This document shows positions 7,894 to 15,847 of a stretch of DNA of 33,128 bases, in pieces. The stretch spans positions 1 through 33,128 of the forward strand of contig CAZOOR010000028.1 of NCBI GenBank assembly GCA_964581505.1. Reading direction: 5' to 3'. Within the stretch, counting starts at the first letter, position 1; each line of letters starts with the position of its first letter. A model generated the notes under the pieces. The model saw nothing but the letters and a program-made list of their open reading frames with translations. It did not search any database and was not told where the DNA came from. The stretch comes from CAZOOR01 sp964581505. GTDB lineage: Bacteria; Bacteroidota; Ignavibacteria; Kapaibacteriales; UBA2268. Both the position numbers and the translations under genes were made by a program.

Positions 7894-9438
7894 ATGAGAT
7901 TGCATTTACAATATTTACGTATTTTTTCTTTTCTGTTTTTATTAATGGCACAGTTGCTAAGTGCCACTGCGCAAAATGAAGAAAAGAAAATATTGCGTTG
8001 GGCGGCAGATGCCGAAGGTAATGCTCCGTATATTATCCCCGACCCACAAAATCCGACCGAGTATATAGGATTCGAGGTTGATATTGCAAATGCAATTGCC
8101 ACCGAAATTGGAATGAAAGCAGAGTTCGTGCAGAATCAATGGGACGGATTAATTCCCGGACTGCAAAATAGAAATTATGATGTTGCAATTAACGGTATAG
8201 AAATTACAGAGGATAGAAAACGAGCTGTTTATTTTAGTATTCCTTACTACATTACCTACGAACAGCTTATTGTTTTAAAAGAAAAAACGGGGATAAATTC
8301 ATTATCCGATTTGGTTGGGAAAACTGCCGGTGCATTAAAAGGTTCGCTTGCCGAGCGTATCCTCGAAGCAAAGGGTGGAATTAATGTTTTAACTTATGAT
8401 GGCGAAGTAAGCGCATTAGATGATATGGCAAACGGCAGACTTGATGCAGTTCTCGTTGATGCCCCTATTGCTAGCTATTACGGACAGCCCGACCCGCGTT
8501 ATAAACTTGTCGGGCAACCTATTGGTGAAATAGAATACGGTATAGCCATTAGGAAAGACGATAAAGAATTATTAAATAAGATTAACAAGGCGATTAATTC
8601 TTTGGCAAACTCAGGAAAACTTCGTAAAATATACGAAGAATGGAACCTATGGAACTATACTATGGCTTTGTATTTCAATGACAGAGGTCCGTCTAATGTT
8701 TTACCGACTAAATATCAGTATTTTTTAAGTTCTACTCGCTCCCCCGATTCTGTTTCCGATTACATACAACGCTATATCATATCTTTACCGCGTTTTGGCA
8801 AAGCGGCATTTTTTACATTGTTTATTTCAATTCTATCTATGGTTGTGGCTATTGTAGTCGGTCTTTTCCTTGCGCTTTCAAAGATTTACGGACCAAAGTT
8901 TGTATCCATATTGTCAATAGCATTTATTGAATTGATACGCGGTACACCGCTATTAATTCAATTATATTTTATATACTACGGCTTACCGAAAATCGGAATA
9001 TATATGCCACCACTTGTTGCCGCAATTGTCGGGCTTGGCTTGAACTATGCGGCTTACGAAGCGGAGAATTATCGTGCAGGAATTTTTTCCGTTCCGCGCG
9101 GACAGATGGAAGCGGCTTTATCTTTGGGTATGACTCGTAAGAAGGCACTTAGATATGTTATTTTGCCGCAAGCGATTAGACTTGTTATTCCGCCAATGAC
9201 TAATGATTTCATATCTCTTCTTAAAGATTCTTCTTTGGTGTCGATAATTACAATAATTGAACTTACAAAAGTCTATTTTCAGGTATCATCGACTTATTTT
9301 GATTTTGTCGGTACGGGTATAATTGTTGCAATTATTTATTTGCTTCTCGGTCTTCCATTTGTCAAGCTGTCTAAGTATGTGGAGAAAAAGTTTGCAATTG
9401 TTAAAACAAGCAAAGATGAAGCAAGAGAAATTTTATAG
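7894..9438 (+). CDS. Fused amino-acid-binding protein and ABC permease
   Basis: One polypeptide carries both the solute-binding and membrane subunits of a polar amino-acid importer. Seen: signal peptide to about residue 26 (SATAQ); a family-3 binding domain at about 31-255 (YIGFEVDIANAIATEIGM, EITEDRKRAVYFSIPYY, GSLAERILEAKGG); then a HisM/GlnP-type permease from about 300. The permease contains GTPLLIQLYFIYYG and the ATPase-docking EAA region EAALSLGMTRKKALRYVILP, with about five hydrophobic helices. Full length is 514 residues. The binding domain is thus tethered at the outer face of the inner membrane, as in GlnP of Gram-positive bacteria, instead of free in the periplasm. Co-transcribed with the ATPase. 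No terminator was seen before the next gene. Confidence 0.95.
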   Translation: MRLHLQYLRIFSFLFLLMAQLLSATAQNEEKKILRWAADAEGNAPYIIPDPQNPTEYIGFEVDIANAIATEIGMKAEFVQNQWDGLIPGLQNRNYDVAINGIEITEDRKRAVYFSIPYYITYEQLIVLKEKTGINSLSDLVGKTAGALKGSLAERILEAKGGINVLTYDGEVSALDDMANGRLDAVLVDAPIASYYGQPDPRYKLVGQPIGEIEYGIAIRKDDKELLNKINKAINSLANSGKLRKIYEEWNLWNYTMALYFNDRGPSNVLPTKYQYFLSSTRSPDSVSDYIQRYIISLPRFGKAAFFTLFISILSMVVAIVVGLFLALSKIYGPKFVSILSIAFIELIRGTPLLIQLYFIYYGLPKIGIYMPPLVAAIVGLGLNYAAYEAENYRAGIFSVPRGQMEAALSLGMTRKKALRYVILPQAIRLVIPPMTNDFISLLKDSSLVSIITIIELTKVYFQVSSTYFDFVGTGIIVAIIYLLLGLPFVKLSKYVEKKFAIVKTSKDEAREIL

Positions 9439-9497
9439 AATGATTTCGTATTATTACATATATAGTGTATGTGTTATTAATGTTTGATAAGGGTGTA

Positions 9498-10883
9498 ATG
9501 AGGGTTAAAATAATTCTTTCGAGAATAGTGTTAAGCATATTTTTATTGGCAATTGCCGGTTTTTTTATGCCGATGCAGGTTGTTAGTGGTACTACAAAGC
9601 AAAAGAACATTTCGAGAAAACGGACGAAACCTATCAGACCGAAAAAACGCTTTTCATTGGAAGAAGCATTGAAGCACCCGGAAACTGTAATCAAACTTGA
9701 CTTATCCGGTAAGAATCTCACTGCTCTTCCCCGCGAAGTTCTATCGTTTAAATCACTAAAAATTCTTGTTCTATCAAATAATAAAATCACATCATTGCCT
9801 AAGGAATTAGCAGGATTATCTAAGCTGACTGAAATTAAATATAATTCAAACGGATTAAAATCAATACCCGATGCAATCTTTACACTTAAAACATTAACTA
9901 AGCTGGATTTATCAAGAAATAAATTAACTGTTATTTCGCCCGATATTTCCAAATTATCCAATCTACATTTTTTGAATTTGATGAAAAACGGTTTATCGCA
10001 ATTACCTAAGGAATTTGCTAGTCTGCGTTCATTGAGTATCCTTTATATTGCCTATAATAAATTTGAGGTTTTCCCACCCTGTATTTCCAAACTAACACAA
10101 TTAGATAAATTGAATTTATCAGGTAATAAGTTTAAAGTTTTACCGGCTTCTATCGGAAACTTATCTGGATTGAGATATTTAAACTCTCAAAATAATAAGA
10201 TTGACTCCATTTCGCCTGAAATCGGAAGATTGCAGAAGCTTACGGACTTGAATTTGGGCAACAATCTTCTTAAATATTTGCCCGAAAAGTTATTCAATAT
10301 TCCGGGTATTCGGCGTCTGTTGTTATTCCGAAACAGGCTTGTTTATCTTTCGCCAAATATAACTAAATTGCAAAATTTAAGAAAATTAGATATATCCGGC
10401 AATCGGTTAGCGGCAATTAGATTTGATTTTTCTAAAATGTCCGGACTGCAATCACTTAAATTGGGTTCTAATCCTTTGAAATCATTGAACTATGATTTCT
10501 CAAAATTAGTAAATTTGCGTTTGCTTAATTTGACTAATTGCGGTTTGGAAAAATTACCGGAAACTATATATTCTCTATCGAAACTAAGAGATTTAGATGT
10601 TTCAAAAAATAAAATCACTAGTTTGTCTCCTAAGATTTCCGCTCTTCTTTCTTTATCCAATTTGAAAATCAATTCCAATAAATTAATTGAACTACCTAAG
10701 GAAATCATTGAATTAAAAAAACTTAGAGCAATCTATGCTAATTTTAACAAATTAACATCTCTACCGGATTTGTTAAATACAATACCGAATTTGAAGTTAG
10801 TAAGTTTGAGAAAAAATATGTTTTCCGATGAAGAAAAACAAAATATCAAAAAGAAGTATTCGGATTTGCGGTTCATCTTTTAA
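9498..10883 (+). CDS. Secreted leucine-rich-repeat protein
   Basis: Exported protein built almost entirely of leucine-rich repeats. An N-terminal signal segment (MRVKIILSRIVLSIFLLAIA) is followed by a basic stretch and then 17 consecutive repeats, each 23 residues long, of the form LxxLxLSxNKLxxLPxxIxxLxx. They run from about residue 63 to the C-terminus. The repeats are regular but diverged, and the DNA is not a simple tandem repeat. LRR arrays of this kind make a curved solenoid used for protein binding. No enzymatic or sorting domain is visible. I chose ATG 9498, which opens directly into the signal peptide; the frame extends to GTG 9465 but that extension adds no signal-like sequence. It follows the ABC transporter by 59 nt and precedes the sigma-factor unit, with only a weak hairpin (10889-10905) between. 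Confidence 0.85.
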   Translation: MRVKIILSRIVLSIFLLAIAGFFMPMQVVSGTTKQKNISRKRTKPIRPKKRFSLEEALKHPETVIKLDLSGKNLTALPREVLSFKSLKILVLSNNKITSLPKELAGLSKLTEIKYNSNGLKSIPDAIFTLKTLTKLDLSRNKLTVISPDISKLSNLHFLNLMKNGLSQLPKEFASLRSLSILYIAYNKFEVFPPCISKLTQLDKLNLSGNKFKVLPASIGNLSGLRYLNSQNNKIDSISPEIGRLQKLTDLNLGNNLLKYLPEKLFNIPGIRRLLLFRNRLVYLSPNITKLQNLRKLDISGNRLAAIRFDFSKMSGLQSLKLGSNPLKSLNYDFSKLVNLRLLNLTNCGLEKLPETIYSLSKLRDLDVSKNKITSLSPKISALLSLSNLKINSNKLIELPKEIIELKKLRAIYANFNKLTSLPDLLNTIPNLKLVSLRKNMFSDEEKQNIKKKYSDLRFIF

Positions 10884-10936
10884 AATAATTTCAAAATAGT
10901 TGAAACTTTTTATATAAGTTATTGTTATTGTATCTG

Positions 10937-11500
10937 ATGGCAAAAAGCATTGAGAAATATAGTGATAATGATTTGTATTATATGCTGACTTCGGATAAGA
11001 AGACGGCAGAGAAAGCCTTTGCCGAATTATATAGCAGGCATTCTCCGCGTATTTTTGCATATTGCCGTAGGTTCCTGGGCAACAAAGAAGATGCTCAGGA
11101 TGTTTTTCAGGAGACTTTTATCCGATTTCTTGACAGTACAAAGCAGGACAGGGTGATGACAAACGTACCCGCTTTCTTGCTTAGAATTGCACGTAATCTT
11201 TGCGTTAATGTCAAGAGAAAAGATAAAAATCCTGTGTCGTTTGAAGAATATATGGTGCCGGACAATCACGAGAATGACAAAAGCGAACTACTAACGCTTA
11301 TCAAAATGGCTCTTGACGTTTTGCCGGAAGAATATAAGGATATTTTTATTTTGCGTGAATATGACGGATTATCTTATCAGGAAATTTCCGAAATGCTCGA
11401 AGTTCCACTGTCCACTGTGAAAATAAGAATTTTTAGGGCAAAGCAAAAAATCAGAGATGTTCTAGCTCCATATATGAAAGAAATTGAAAAGTATAATTAG
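10937..11500 (+). CDS. RNA polymerase ECF-type sigma factor
   Basis: Alternative sigma factor of the extracytoplasmic-function type. Seen in 187 residues: region 2 (about 25-90; AFAELYSRHSPRIFAYCRRF, then EDAQDVFQETFIRFLD) and region 4 (about 120-175; LPEEYKDIFILREYDGLSYQEISEMLEVPLSTVKIRIFRAK in outline), with no region 3. ATG 10937 is preferred over TTG 10922, which adds only five residues. The gene 21 nt downstream encodes its likely anti-sigma factor, so it is probably held inactive until an envelope signal arrives. Such units are usually autoregulated, so its own promoter in the 53-nt gap upstream is a candidate target. Confidence 0.95.
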   Translation: MAKSIEKYSDNDLYYMLTSDKKTAEKAFAELYSRHSPRIFAYCRRFLGNKEDAQDVFQETFIRFLDSTKQDRVMTNVPAFLLRIARNLCVNVKRKDKNPVSFEEYMVPDNHENDKSELLTLIKMALDVLPEEYKDIFILREYDGLSYQEISEMLEVPLSTVKIRIFRAKQKIRDVLAPYMKEIEKYN

Positions 11501-11521
11501 TAATAATTTTTATTGATTGGT

Positions 11522-12769
11522 ATGAGTAAAATAAACGGTGATAGTGCTTCCGAAAAATTGAGTATGCTACTTGACGGTGAGTTGTCATCTTCTCAGGAAG
11601 TATCGCTTTTTTCCGAGTTGTCTATCAATGACGAACTTCGTTCGGAAATGAGGGATATGCTATCCATTAAGAATGCCGTACATAGCGATTCCGAGGCTTT
11701 TGTGCCACCGCTTGCGGCGACTGCGGCTGTTTTCACAAAGGCTGGTTTTGCCTTACCCGGTGCTTATTATATCGGTTTGAAAACATTGCTGCTAAAGTAT
11801 TCTTGGATTCCGCTTTTAGTTGCCGCTTTGACGGGATTTACTACTTTCTCCATTATGAAGAATAACCATAATATGGAACTTGCTAAATTAAAAGCAGATA
11901 TGGGGAAAATGAAGAATACTGTCTTGGCTTCGCAGTCTAAAATTAATAGACTTACAGCGGAAAATTCTAAACTAAGATTTGCCGTTACAAAGAAATCTGA
12001 AATTCGTGAGATTGTTCGATATATTAAAGTACCTGCTGTATCTGCACAGGAGCTTAGTAGTGCAAACAACGCAAATAGTACAGTAAGCAATAGTTCAATA
12101 ATACAGAATAATAATAATGACGATATGGCTATGCTTTCAATCAGTCATAGTTTTAACAGTAATAATAGTACTGCCGCTGTTCCAAATGACAATTTGCATT
12201 TACAGCGGGGAAATCGTTTTTCAATTATTACTAATAATTCAGGATATTCGTTAATGCCCAATAGAGTTAATACCGGCGCTAATGAATACTCCCTGCGATT
12301 CGGGGGATTGAGCGGACTAACATTCCCGCTTGTTAATATTGATTCGCCCGATGAATTTGCCAATATTACTATGGGGCTGTATTTCCTTGCTCCATACAAA
12401 GATGTTTATATTGGCATTGAAAGTGGACGTGAACCATTTAGTCAGCAATTTAATAATCTTGACCCTGACGGGCATAAATATCTTTATGAGCAAAGACCTA
12501 ATATTTGGTGGGGCGGTGCCTCAATTATTACGGAGTTTGGGAAAAATATAAATATCCTTTCAGGCGCCAGACCTTACAGCAAAATATTTTTAGGTGCTTC
12601 GGAGTTAGGTCCCTTAGGAAAAATTTCGGCTGGTTTCAATTGGAAATCATCTTGGGGCTTGGGTGCTTTTCTCGGTCTTGAAGGTACACTCCTTGCTTAT
12701 CAGAATCAAGGTGTATGGTACACATCGCAAAAAATTGGTTTAGTTTATGGTATGTCAATACAATTTTAA
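11522..12769 (+). CDS. Anti-sigma factor with periplasmic coiled coil and outer-membrane-like C-terminus
   Basis: Probable membrane-bound inhibitor of the upstream sigma factor. Seen in 415 residues: N-terminal helical segment MSKINGDSASEKLSMLLDGE, typical of anti-sigma binding domains without zinc ligands; one hydrophobic helix at about 94-111 (WIPLLVAALTGFTTFSIM); a heptad-like coiled coil at about 115-165; an Asn/Ser-rich linker (about 178-250); then a beta-rich region (255-415) with alternating aromatic/small residues, ending MSIQF with terminal Phe as in outer-membrane barrels. Inference: N-terminus in the cytoplasm, coiled coil and linker across the periplasm, and C-terminus in or at the outer membrane, as in the dual membrane-spanning anti-sigma (Dma) factors reported in Bacteroides thetaiotaomicron. 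Alternatively the C-terminal domain is a soluble periplasmic beta sensor. ATG 11522 is preferred over TTG 11513. Confidence 0.8.
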   Translation: MSKINGDSASEKLSMLLDGELSSSQEVSLFSELSINDELRSEMRDMLSIKNAVHSDSEAFVPPLAATAAVFTKAGFALPGAYYIGLKTLLLKYSWIPLLVAALTGFTTFSIMKNNHNMELAKLKADMGKMKNTVLASQSKINRLTAENSKLRFAVTKKSEIREIVRYIKVPAVSAQELSSANNANSTVSNSSIIQNNNNDDMAMLSISHSFNSNNSTAAVPNDNLHLQRGNRFSIITNNSGYSLMPNRVNTGANEYSLRFGGLSGLTFPLVNIDSPDEFANITMGLYFLAPYKDVYIGIESGREPFSQQFNNLDPDGHKYLYEQRPNIWWGGASIITEFGKNINILSGARPYSKIFLGASELGPLGKISAGFNWKSSWGLGAFLGLEGTLLAYQNQGVWYTSQKIGLVYGMSIQF

Positions 12770-12781
12770 TGAAAGTGAATT

Positions 12782-13513
12782 ATGAAATATTTTAAGTTAT
12801 TGGTTATTCCCGGAATTATTTTTCTCTTGCTAATGCAGGCATGCACATCTCCTATGGATGTGGATACTCCACGTGATAAAAAGCCTGTATTTGGTGAGGA
12901 TTATAAGATGACAGGTGAAATCTCCGAAATGTTCTTTGAAGAAAACGGTACAGTCAAATCGTTTACTGATAATCATTCATATTTTAAACTTGATACTGCA
13001 TTTGGCACAAATAATATTTGGATGCATTTGAAGCTTGATGACGTATCGGCTGAATCCTCTAAATTAAAGAGAATTAGTATTAAAAAATTAGATATTACTT
13101 TGGACTCGATTTGTTTTAATAAGCCATATAAATTTGACGGGAGATTGTCCGGTACAAGTAAATGCGGCATTCAAATTGCACGTGGTGTAGATGCCTCGAA
13201 GGATACTACAAGCTATGCGGGACAGAGTGCTAATTGTGCCGAGATTACTTTCAATTTGAATAAAGAAAAAGGTGAACTTCTAATGTTCTTGCATAGTAAA
13301 GTTTATGAAAATAAGATTTGGATTGAATATAGAGACTCTACTTACATTGATTATATTACTGTTATTCGCTTGGATTCGTCTTATGTCAATGGAATACTAA
13401 TTGTCAGAGAGGTTAAGGAGAAAATTCCTAAGACTGTAACTGTAAAATTAGAAGAAGAAAAAAGAAAGAAAGATTCGCTCTTCCTGAACGGAAAGTTTAA
13501 ATTGAAGTTTTAA
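12782..13513 (+). CDS. Lipoprotein of the sigma/anti-sigma operon, function unknown
   Basis: Lipoprotein with signal sequence and lipobox LMQAC (Cys21). The mature part (about 223 residues) looks beta-rich, with three Cys (in DSICFNK, SKCGI and ANCAE) and a charged Lys/Glu-rich tail before a final KFKLKF. I recognise no family. It starts 12 nt after the anti-sigma stop codon and ends just before a terminator, so it is the last gene of the sigma operon. Its position suggests it may act with the envelope sensor, for example as ligand-binding partner or target of the regulon, but nothing in its sequence proves that. Confidence 0.8.
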   Translation: MKYFKLLVIPGIIFLLLMQACTSPMDVDTPRDKKPVFGEDYKMTGEISEMFFEENGTVKSFTDNHSYFKLDTAFGTNNIWMHLKLDDVSAESSKLKRISIKKLDITLDSICFNKPYKFDGRLSGTSKCGIQIARGVDASKDTTSYAGQSANCAEITFNLNKEKGELLMFLHSKVYENKIWIEYRDSTYIDYITVIRLDSSYVNGILIVREVKEKIPKTVTVKLEEEKRKKDSLFLNGKFKLKF

Positions 13514-13533
13514 ATATCGAAATCGTAATTGAA

Positions 13534-13566
13534 AAAGCCGCTTCTATAAGAAAGCGGCTTTATTAT
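13534..13566. terminator. Bidirectional terminator between convergent genes
   Basis: AAAGCCGCTT (13534-13543) pairs with AAGCGGCTTT (13552-13561). It lies between the stop of the lipoprotein gene (plus) and the stop of the dCMP deaminase gene (minus), with A/T tracts on both sides, so it can end both transcripts. Confidence 0.82.
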
Positions 13567-13584
13567 TAAATAATAAATAAATAG

Positions 13585-14139
13585 TTAATTATTCTTATTT
13601 AAATATTCTACTGCATCGTGAATAATGCCATTCATATATATTTCCGGTACGACAACATTGCAAGTAACAAAACGAAGCCGTACACCTGCCTCAAGGAACA
13701 TTTCTTGTGTGCGGCGGTGTTGGTCTGCCCATTTGCCGTTTGTATGCTCTTCGTAGAAGTCCTGCCCGTTCTGATGAATAATCACTTCCGAGATACCACT
13801 CTGAATAATTGCACGCGCACAATCGGTGCAGGGTAGCCAAGGTACATATATTTTACACCCTTTTAACACAGTGCCTCTGCGTGCCGCATTGAAAATAGCA
13901 TTACGTTCGGCATGCTCAATCCAATAGTATTTCTCCCCGTTCTCACGTGATAGTCGTTTCCCTTCACGGTCAATTTCTATTCCACGCGGCAGGGAATTAT
14001 ATCCGGTGGAGACTAATACGTTATCTGCATCGGTAATTACAGAGCCGACATGCGTTTTGTCGTCTCGGCTACGCATACCCACTAAATAGCACATTGTAAT
14101 ATATAATTGGTCCCAATCAGGTCTTCTCATATTTTCCAT
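13585..14139 (-). CDS. Deoxycytidylate (dCMP) deaminase family protein
   Basis: Zinc-dependent deaminase that converts dCMP to dUMP, feeding thymidylate synthesis. Seen in 184 residues: THVGSVITDADN (29-40), zinc/catalytic HAE at 76-78 (His76 ligand, Glu78 proton shuttle), and PCTDC at 103-107 (Cys104 and Cys107 ligands). This is the complete cytidine-deaminase-superfamily site, in the dCMP deaminase arrangement (SRENGEKYYWIEHAERNAI). ComEB-type late-competence proteins share the fold, so the precise substrate is inferred. It lies 79 nt downstream of the cobalamin adenosyltransferase gene on the same strand and may be co-transcribed with it. Confidence 0.9.
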   Translation of the reverse strand: MENMRRPDWDQLYITMCYLVGMRSRDDKTHVGSVITDADNVLVSTGYNSLPRGIEIDREGKRLSRENGEKYYWIEHAERNAIFNAARRGTVLKGCKIYVPWLPCTDCARAIIQSGISEVIIHQNGQDFYEEHTNGKWADQHRRTQEMFLEAGVRLRFVTCNVVVPEIYMNGIIHDAVEYLNKNN

Positions 14140-14218
14140 TTTATTCGTTCAATTAATTAACAAAAATCTATTATACAATATTAAGAAATAGTTGTAAACA
14201 AAAACAAATTATTATAAG

Positions 14219-14776
14219 TCATCTGCCTATCCATTTTACATCTTCTACACCTGCAATAAAATTTGCATATCTTGCCGCAGTAAACAGAAAATCGGAAAGA
14301 CGATTGAAAAACATTAAGACAAAATCACCTAAGTCTTCATTAGTGGCAAGTTCAACCAAATGCCGTTCGGCACGGCGGCATACCGTTCTGGCGATATGCA
14401 GAAGAGCGGATAGTTCCGTCCCCCCTGAGAGTATAAAGAATTTTAATTGTGGCATTTGGATAGTGTATTCATCAATTTTTTCCTCTAACCATTCGATATC
14501 GCCTGCATTTATACGCTCAATATTAATTTTTTCGTTTTGAACCAATGGTGTGGCGAGGTCGGAACCTGCAATTAAAAGTAAGTTATTCAATTTGCTTAGT
14601 GTTTTTTTAAATTCTTCATTATCAATCTTTGTGAGTATGAGACCGATATACGAATTAAGTTCGTCAATTGTACCATAAGACTCAACACGCATAGAGTATT
14701 TTTCTACACGCTTCCCTCCAAATAGTCCGGTTGTGCCGTCATCTCCGGTTTTTGTATATATTTTGCCGCTCATCAT
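14219..14776 (-). CDS. Cob(I)alamin adenosyltransferase, PduO/MMAB type
   Basis: Transfers adenosyl from ATP to cob(I)alamin to make coenzyme B12. Seen in 185 residues: the N-terminal ATP-binding signature YTKTGDDGTTGLFGG (7-21), YGTIDELNSYIGL (34-46), and the C-terminal active-site helix CRRAERHLVEL. These are diagnostic of the PduO/MMAB family, as opposed to CobA or EutT. Two start Met are adjacent (MMSGK); the second may be used. It begins next to a 91-nt divergent promoter region shared with the phosphoesterase gene. No B12-dependent enzyme or cobalamin riboswitch is visible nearby. Confidence 0.95.
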   Translation of the reverse strand: MMSGKIYTKTGDDGTTGLFGGKRVEKYSMRVESYGTIDELNSYIGLILTKIDNEEFKKTLSKLNNLLLIAGSDLATPLVQNEKINIERINAGDIEWLEEKIDEYTIQMPQLKFFILSGGTELSALLHIARTVCRRAERHLVELATNEDLGDFVLMFFNRLSDFLFTAARYANFIAGVEDVKWIGR

Positions 14777-14867
14777 ACCTTCAACTATTGTTTACAAATA
14801 AAAAACTTTCGTTTACGTTTGTTTTCTTTTTATTAACTTGCAAAAAAAAATAATAAAAGACAAAAAA

Positions 14868-15677
14868 ATGAATGATGAAATAAAAGTTCTCTTTATCGGA
14901 GATATTGTCGGAAAACCCGGGATACAAGCGGTTGATGATTTCCTACCTATGTACAATGAAAAATATGAACCCGACTTGGTGATTTTCAATGGCGAGAATG
15001 CCGCTGACGGTAAGGGTATTACTAATGCCGAATTAGAACAATTTCTAATGTTCGGCGCTGATATTATTACAACCGGTAATCATGTCTGGGATAACTGGAA
15101 AGGCAAACCATTACTGGCAAAATCGAATAAGGTATTGCGTCCGCTAAATTATCCGCAAGGTAATCCGGGTTTGGGATATACATTTATTGAATTGCCAACC
15201 GGCGAGGAAGTAGCAGTTATGAATTTACAAGGTAGGACTTTTATGCAAACAATTGATTGTCCTTTTAAGTCTGCCGAATTTGCACTGAAAAGCATTAGAG
15301 AGAGAACCAATAAGATTATTATTGATTTCCATGCTGATGCAACTGCCGAGAAAATGGCGTTTGCTTGGTTTCTTGATGGCAAAGTGAGTGCGATAATTGG
15401 TACTCATACTCATACGCAAACAAATGATGCACGCATTCTGCCGAAAGGTACAGGATTTATTACTGATGTTGGTATGACCGGACCCTATGATTCTGTTCTT
15501 GGAATGCGCAAAGATATTGCCATTAGACGGTTTACTTTGCAGACACCACATAAGTTCGAGATGGCGGAAAAGGAACCGAGAATAAGCGGTGTATTCCTAA
15601 AAATTAATATTGGAGCAGGCAAGACAACATTTATTGAATCCTTCTTCTATCCAAAATTCAATACAAGTGTAGAATAA
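14868..15677 (+). CDS. ymdB: YmdB-family metallophosphoesterase
   Basis: Binuclear-metal phosphoesterase related to Bacillus YmdB, which hydrolyses 2',3'-cyclic nucleotides and affects mRNA turnover and multicellular behaviour. Seen in 269 residues: FIGDIVGKPG (9-18; metal-binding Asp12), FNGENAADGKG, TGNHVWDN, DFHADATAEK, GTHTHTQT, and GFITDVGMTGPYDSVLGM near the C-terminus. These are the family's metal- and phosphate-binding blocks in order. The frame extends upstream to TTG 14838, but ATG 14868 begins right at the conserved core and is chosen. No signal peptide, so cytoplasmic. Divergent from the adenosyltransferase gene. Confidence 0.93.
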   Translation: MNDEIKVLFIGDIVGKPGIQAVDDFLPMYNEKYEPDLVIFNGENAADGKGITNAELEQFLMFGADIITTGNHVWDNWKGKPLLAKSNKVLRPLNYPQGNPGLGYTFIELPTGEEVAVMNLQGRTFMQTIDCPFKSAEFALKSIRERTNKIIIDFHADATAEKMAFAWFLDGKVSAIIGTHTHTQTNDARILPKGTGFITDVGMTGPYDSVLGMRKDIAIRRFTLQTPHKFEMAEKEPRISGVFLKINIGAGKTTFIESFFYPKFNTSVE

Positions 15678-15708
15678 TTTTGTTTTCACTCTCAATGCTT
15701 GAAAAAAA

Positions 15709-15742
15709 TAAAGCCGTATAAACTTGTTTATACGGCTTTTAT
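15709..15742. terminator. Bidirectional terminator between ymdB and tRNA-Phe
   Basis: Perfect inverted repeat AAGCCGTATAAA (15711-15722) and TTTATACGGCTT (15727-15738), preceded by an A-run and followed by TT. It can terminate ymdB rightward and the tRNA-Phe transcript leftward; the tRNA 3' end is only a few bases away. Confidence 0.85.
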
Positions 15743-15744
15743 TG

Positions 15745-15817
<73 letters not shown>

Positions 15818-15847
15818 GCTCAATAGGAATACAAAATTAAGAGTATT

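Noticed and set aside
9401..9961. 186-codon open frame on the minus strand
   Set aside because: It covers the end of the fused ABC permease and the start of the LRR gene. There is no ribosome site and no recognisable protein, and the plus-strand frames have clear domains.
9700..10870. Possible tandem DNA repeat in the LRR gene
   Set aside because: The 69-nt period is a protein repeat. Adjacent units differ too much in DNA to be a recent tandem array.
14838..14867. TTG-initiated N-terminal extension of ymdB
   Set aside because: The added residues are only Lys/Ile from A-rich DNA. The family core starts right after ATG 14868.
14777..14867. Cobalamin riboswitch before the cobalamin adenosyltransferase gene
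   Set aside because: The gap is only 91 nt, AT-rich, and has no B12-box-like conserved sequence or stem.
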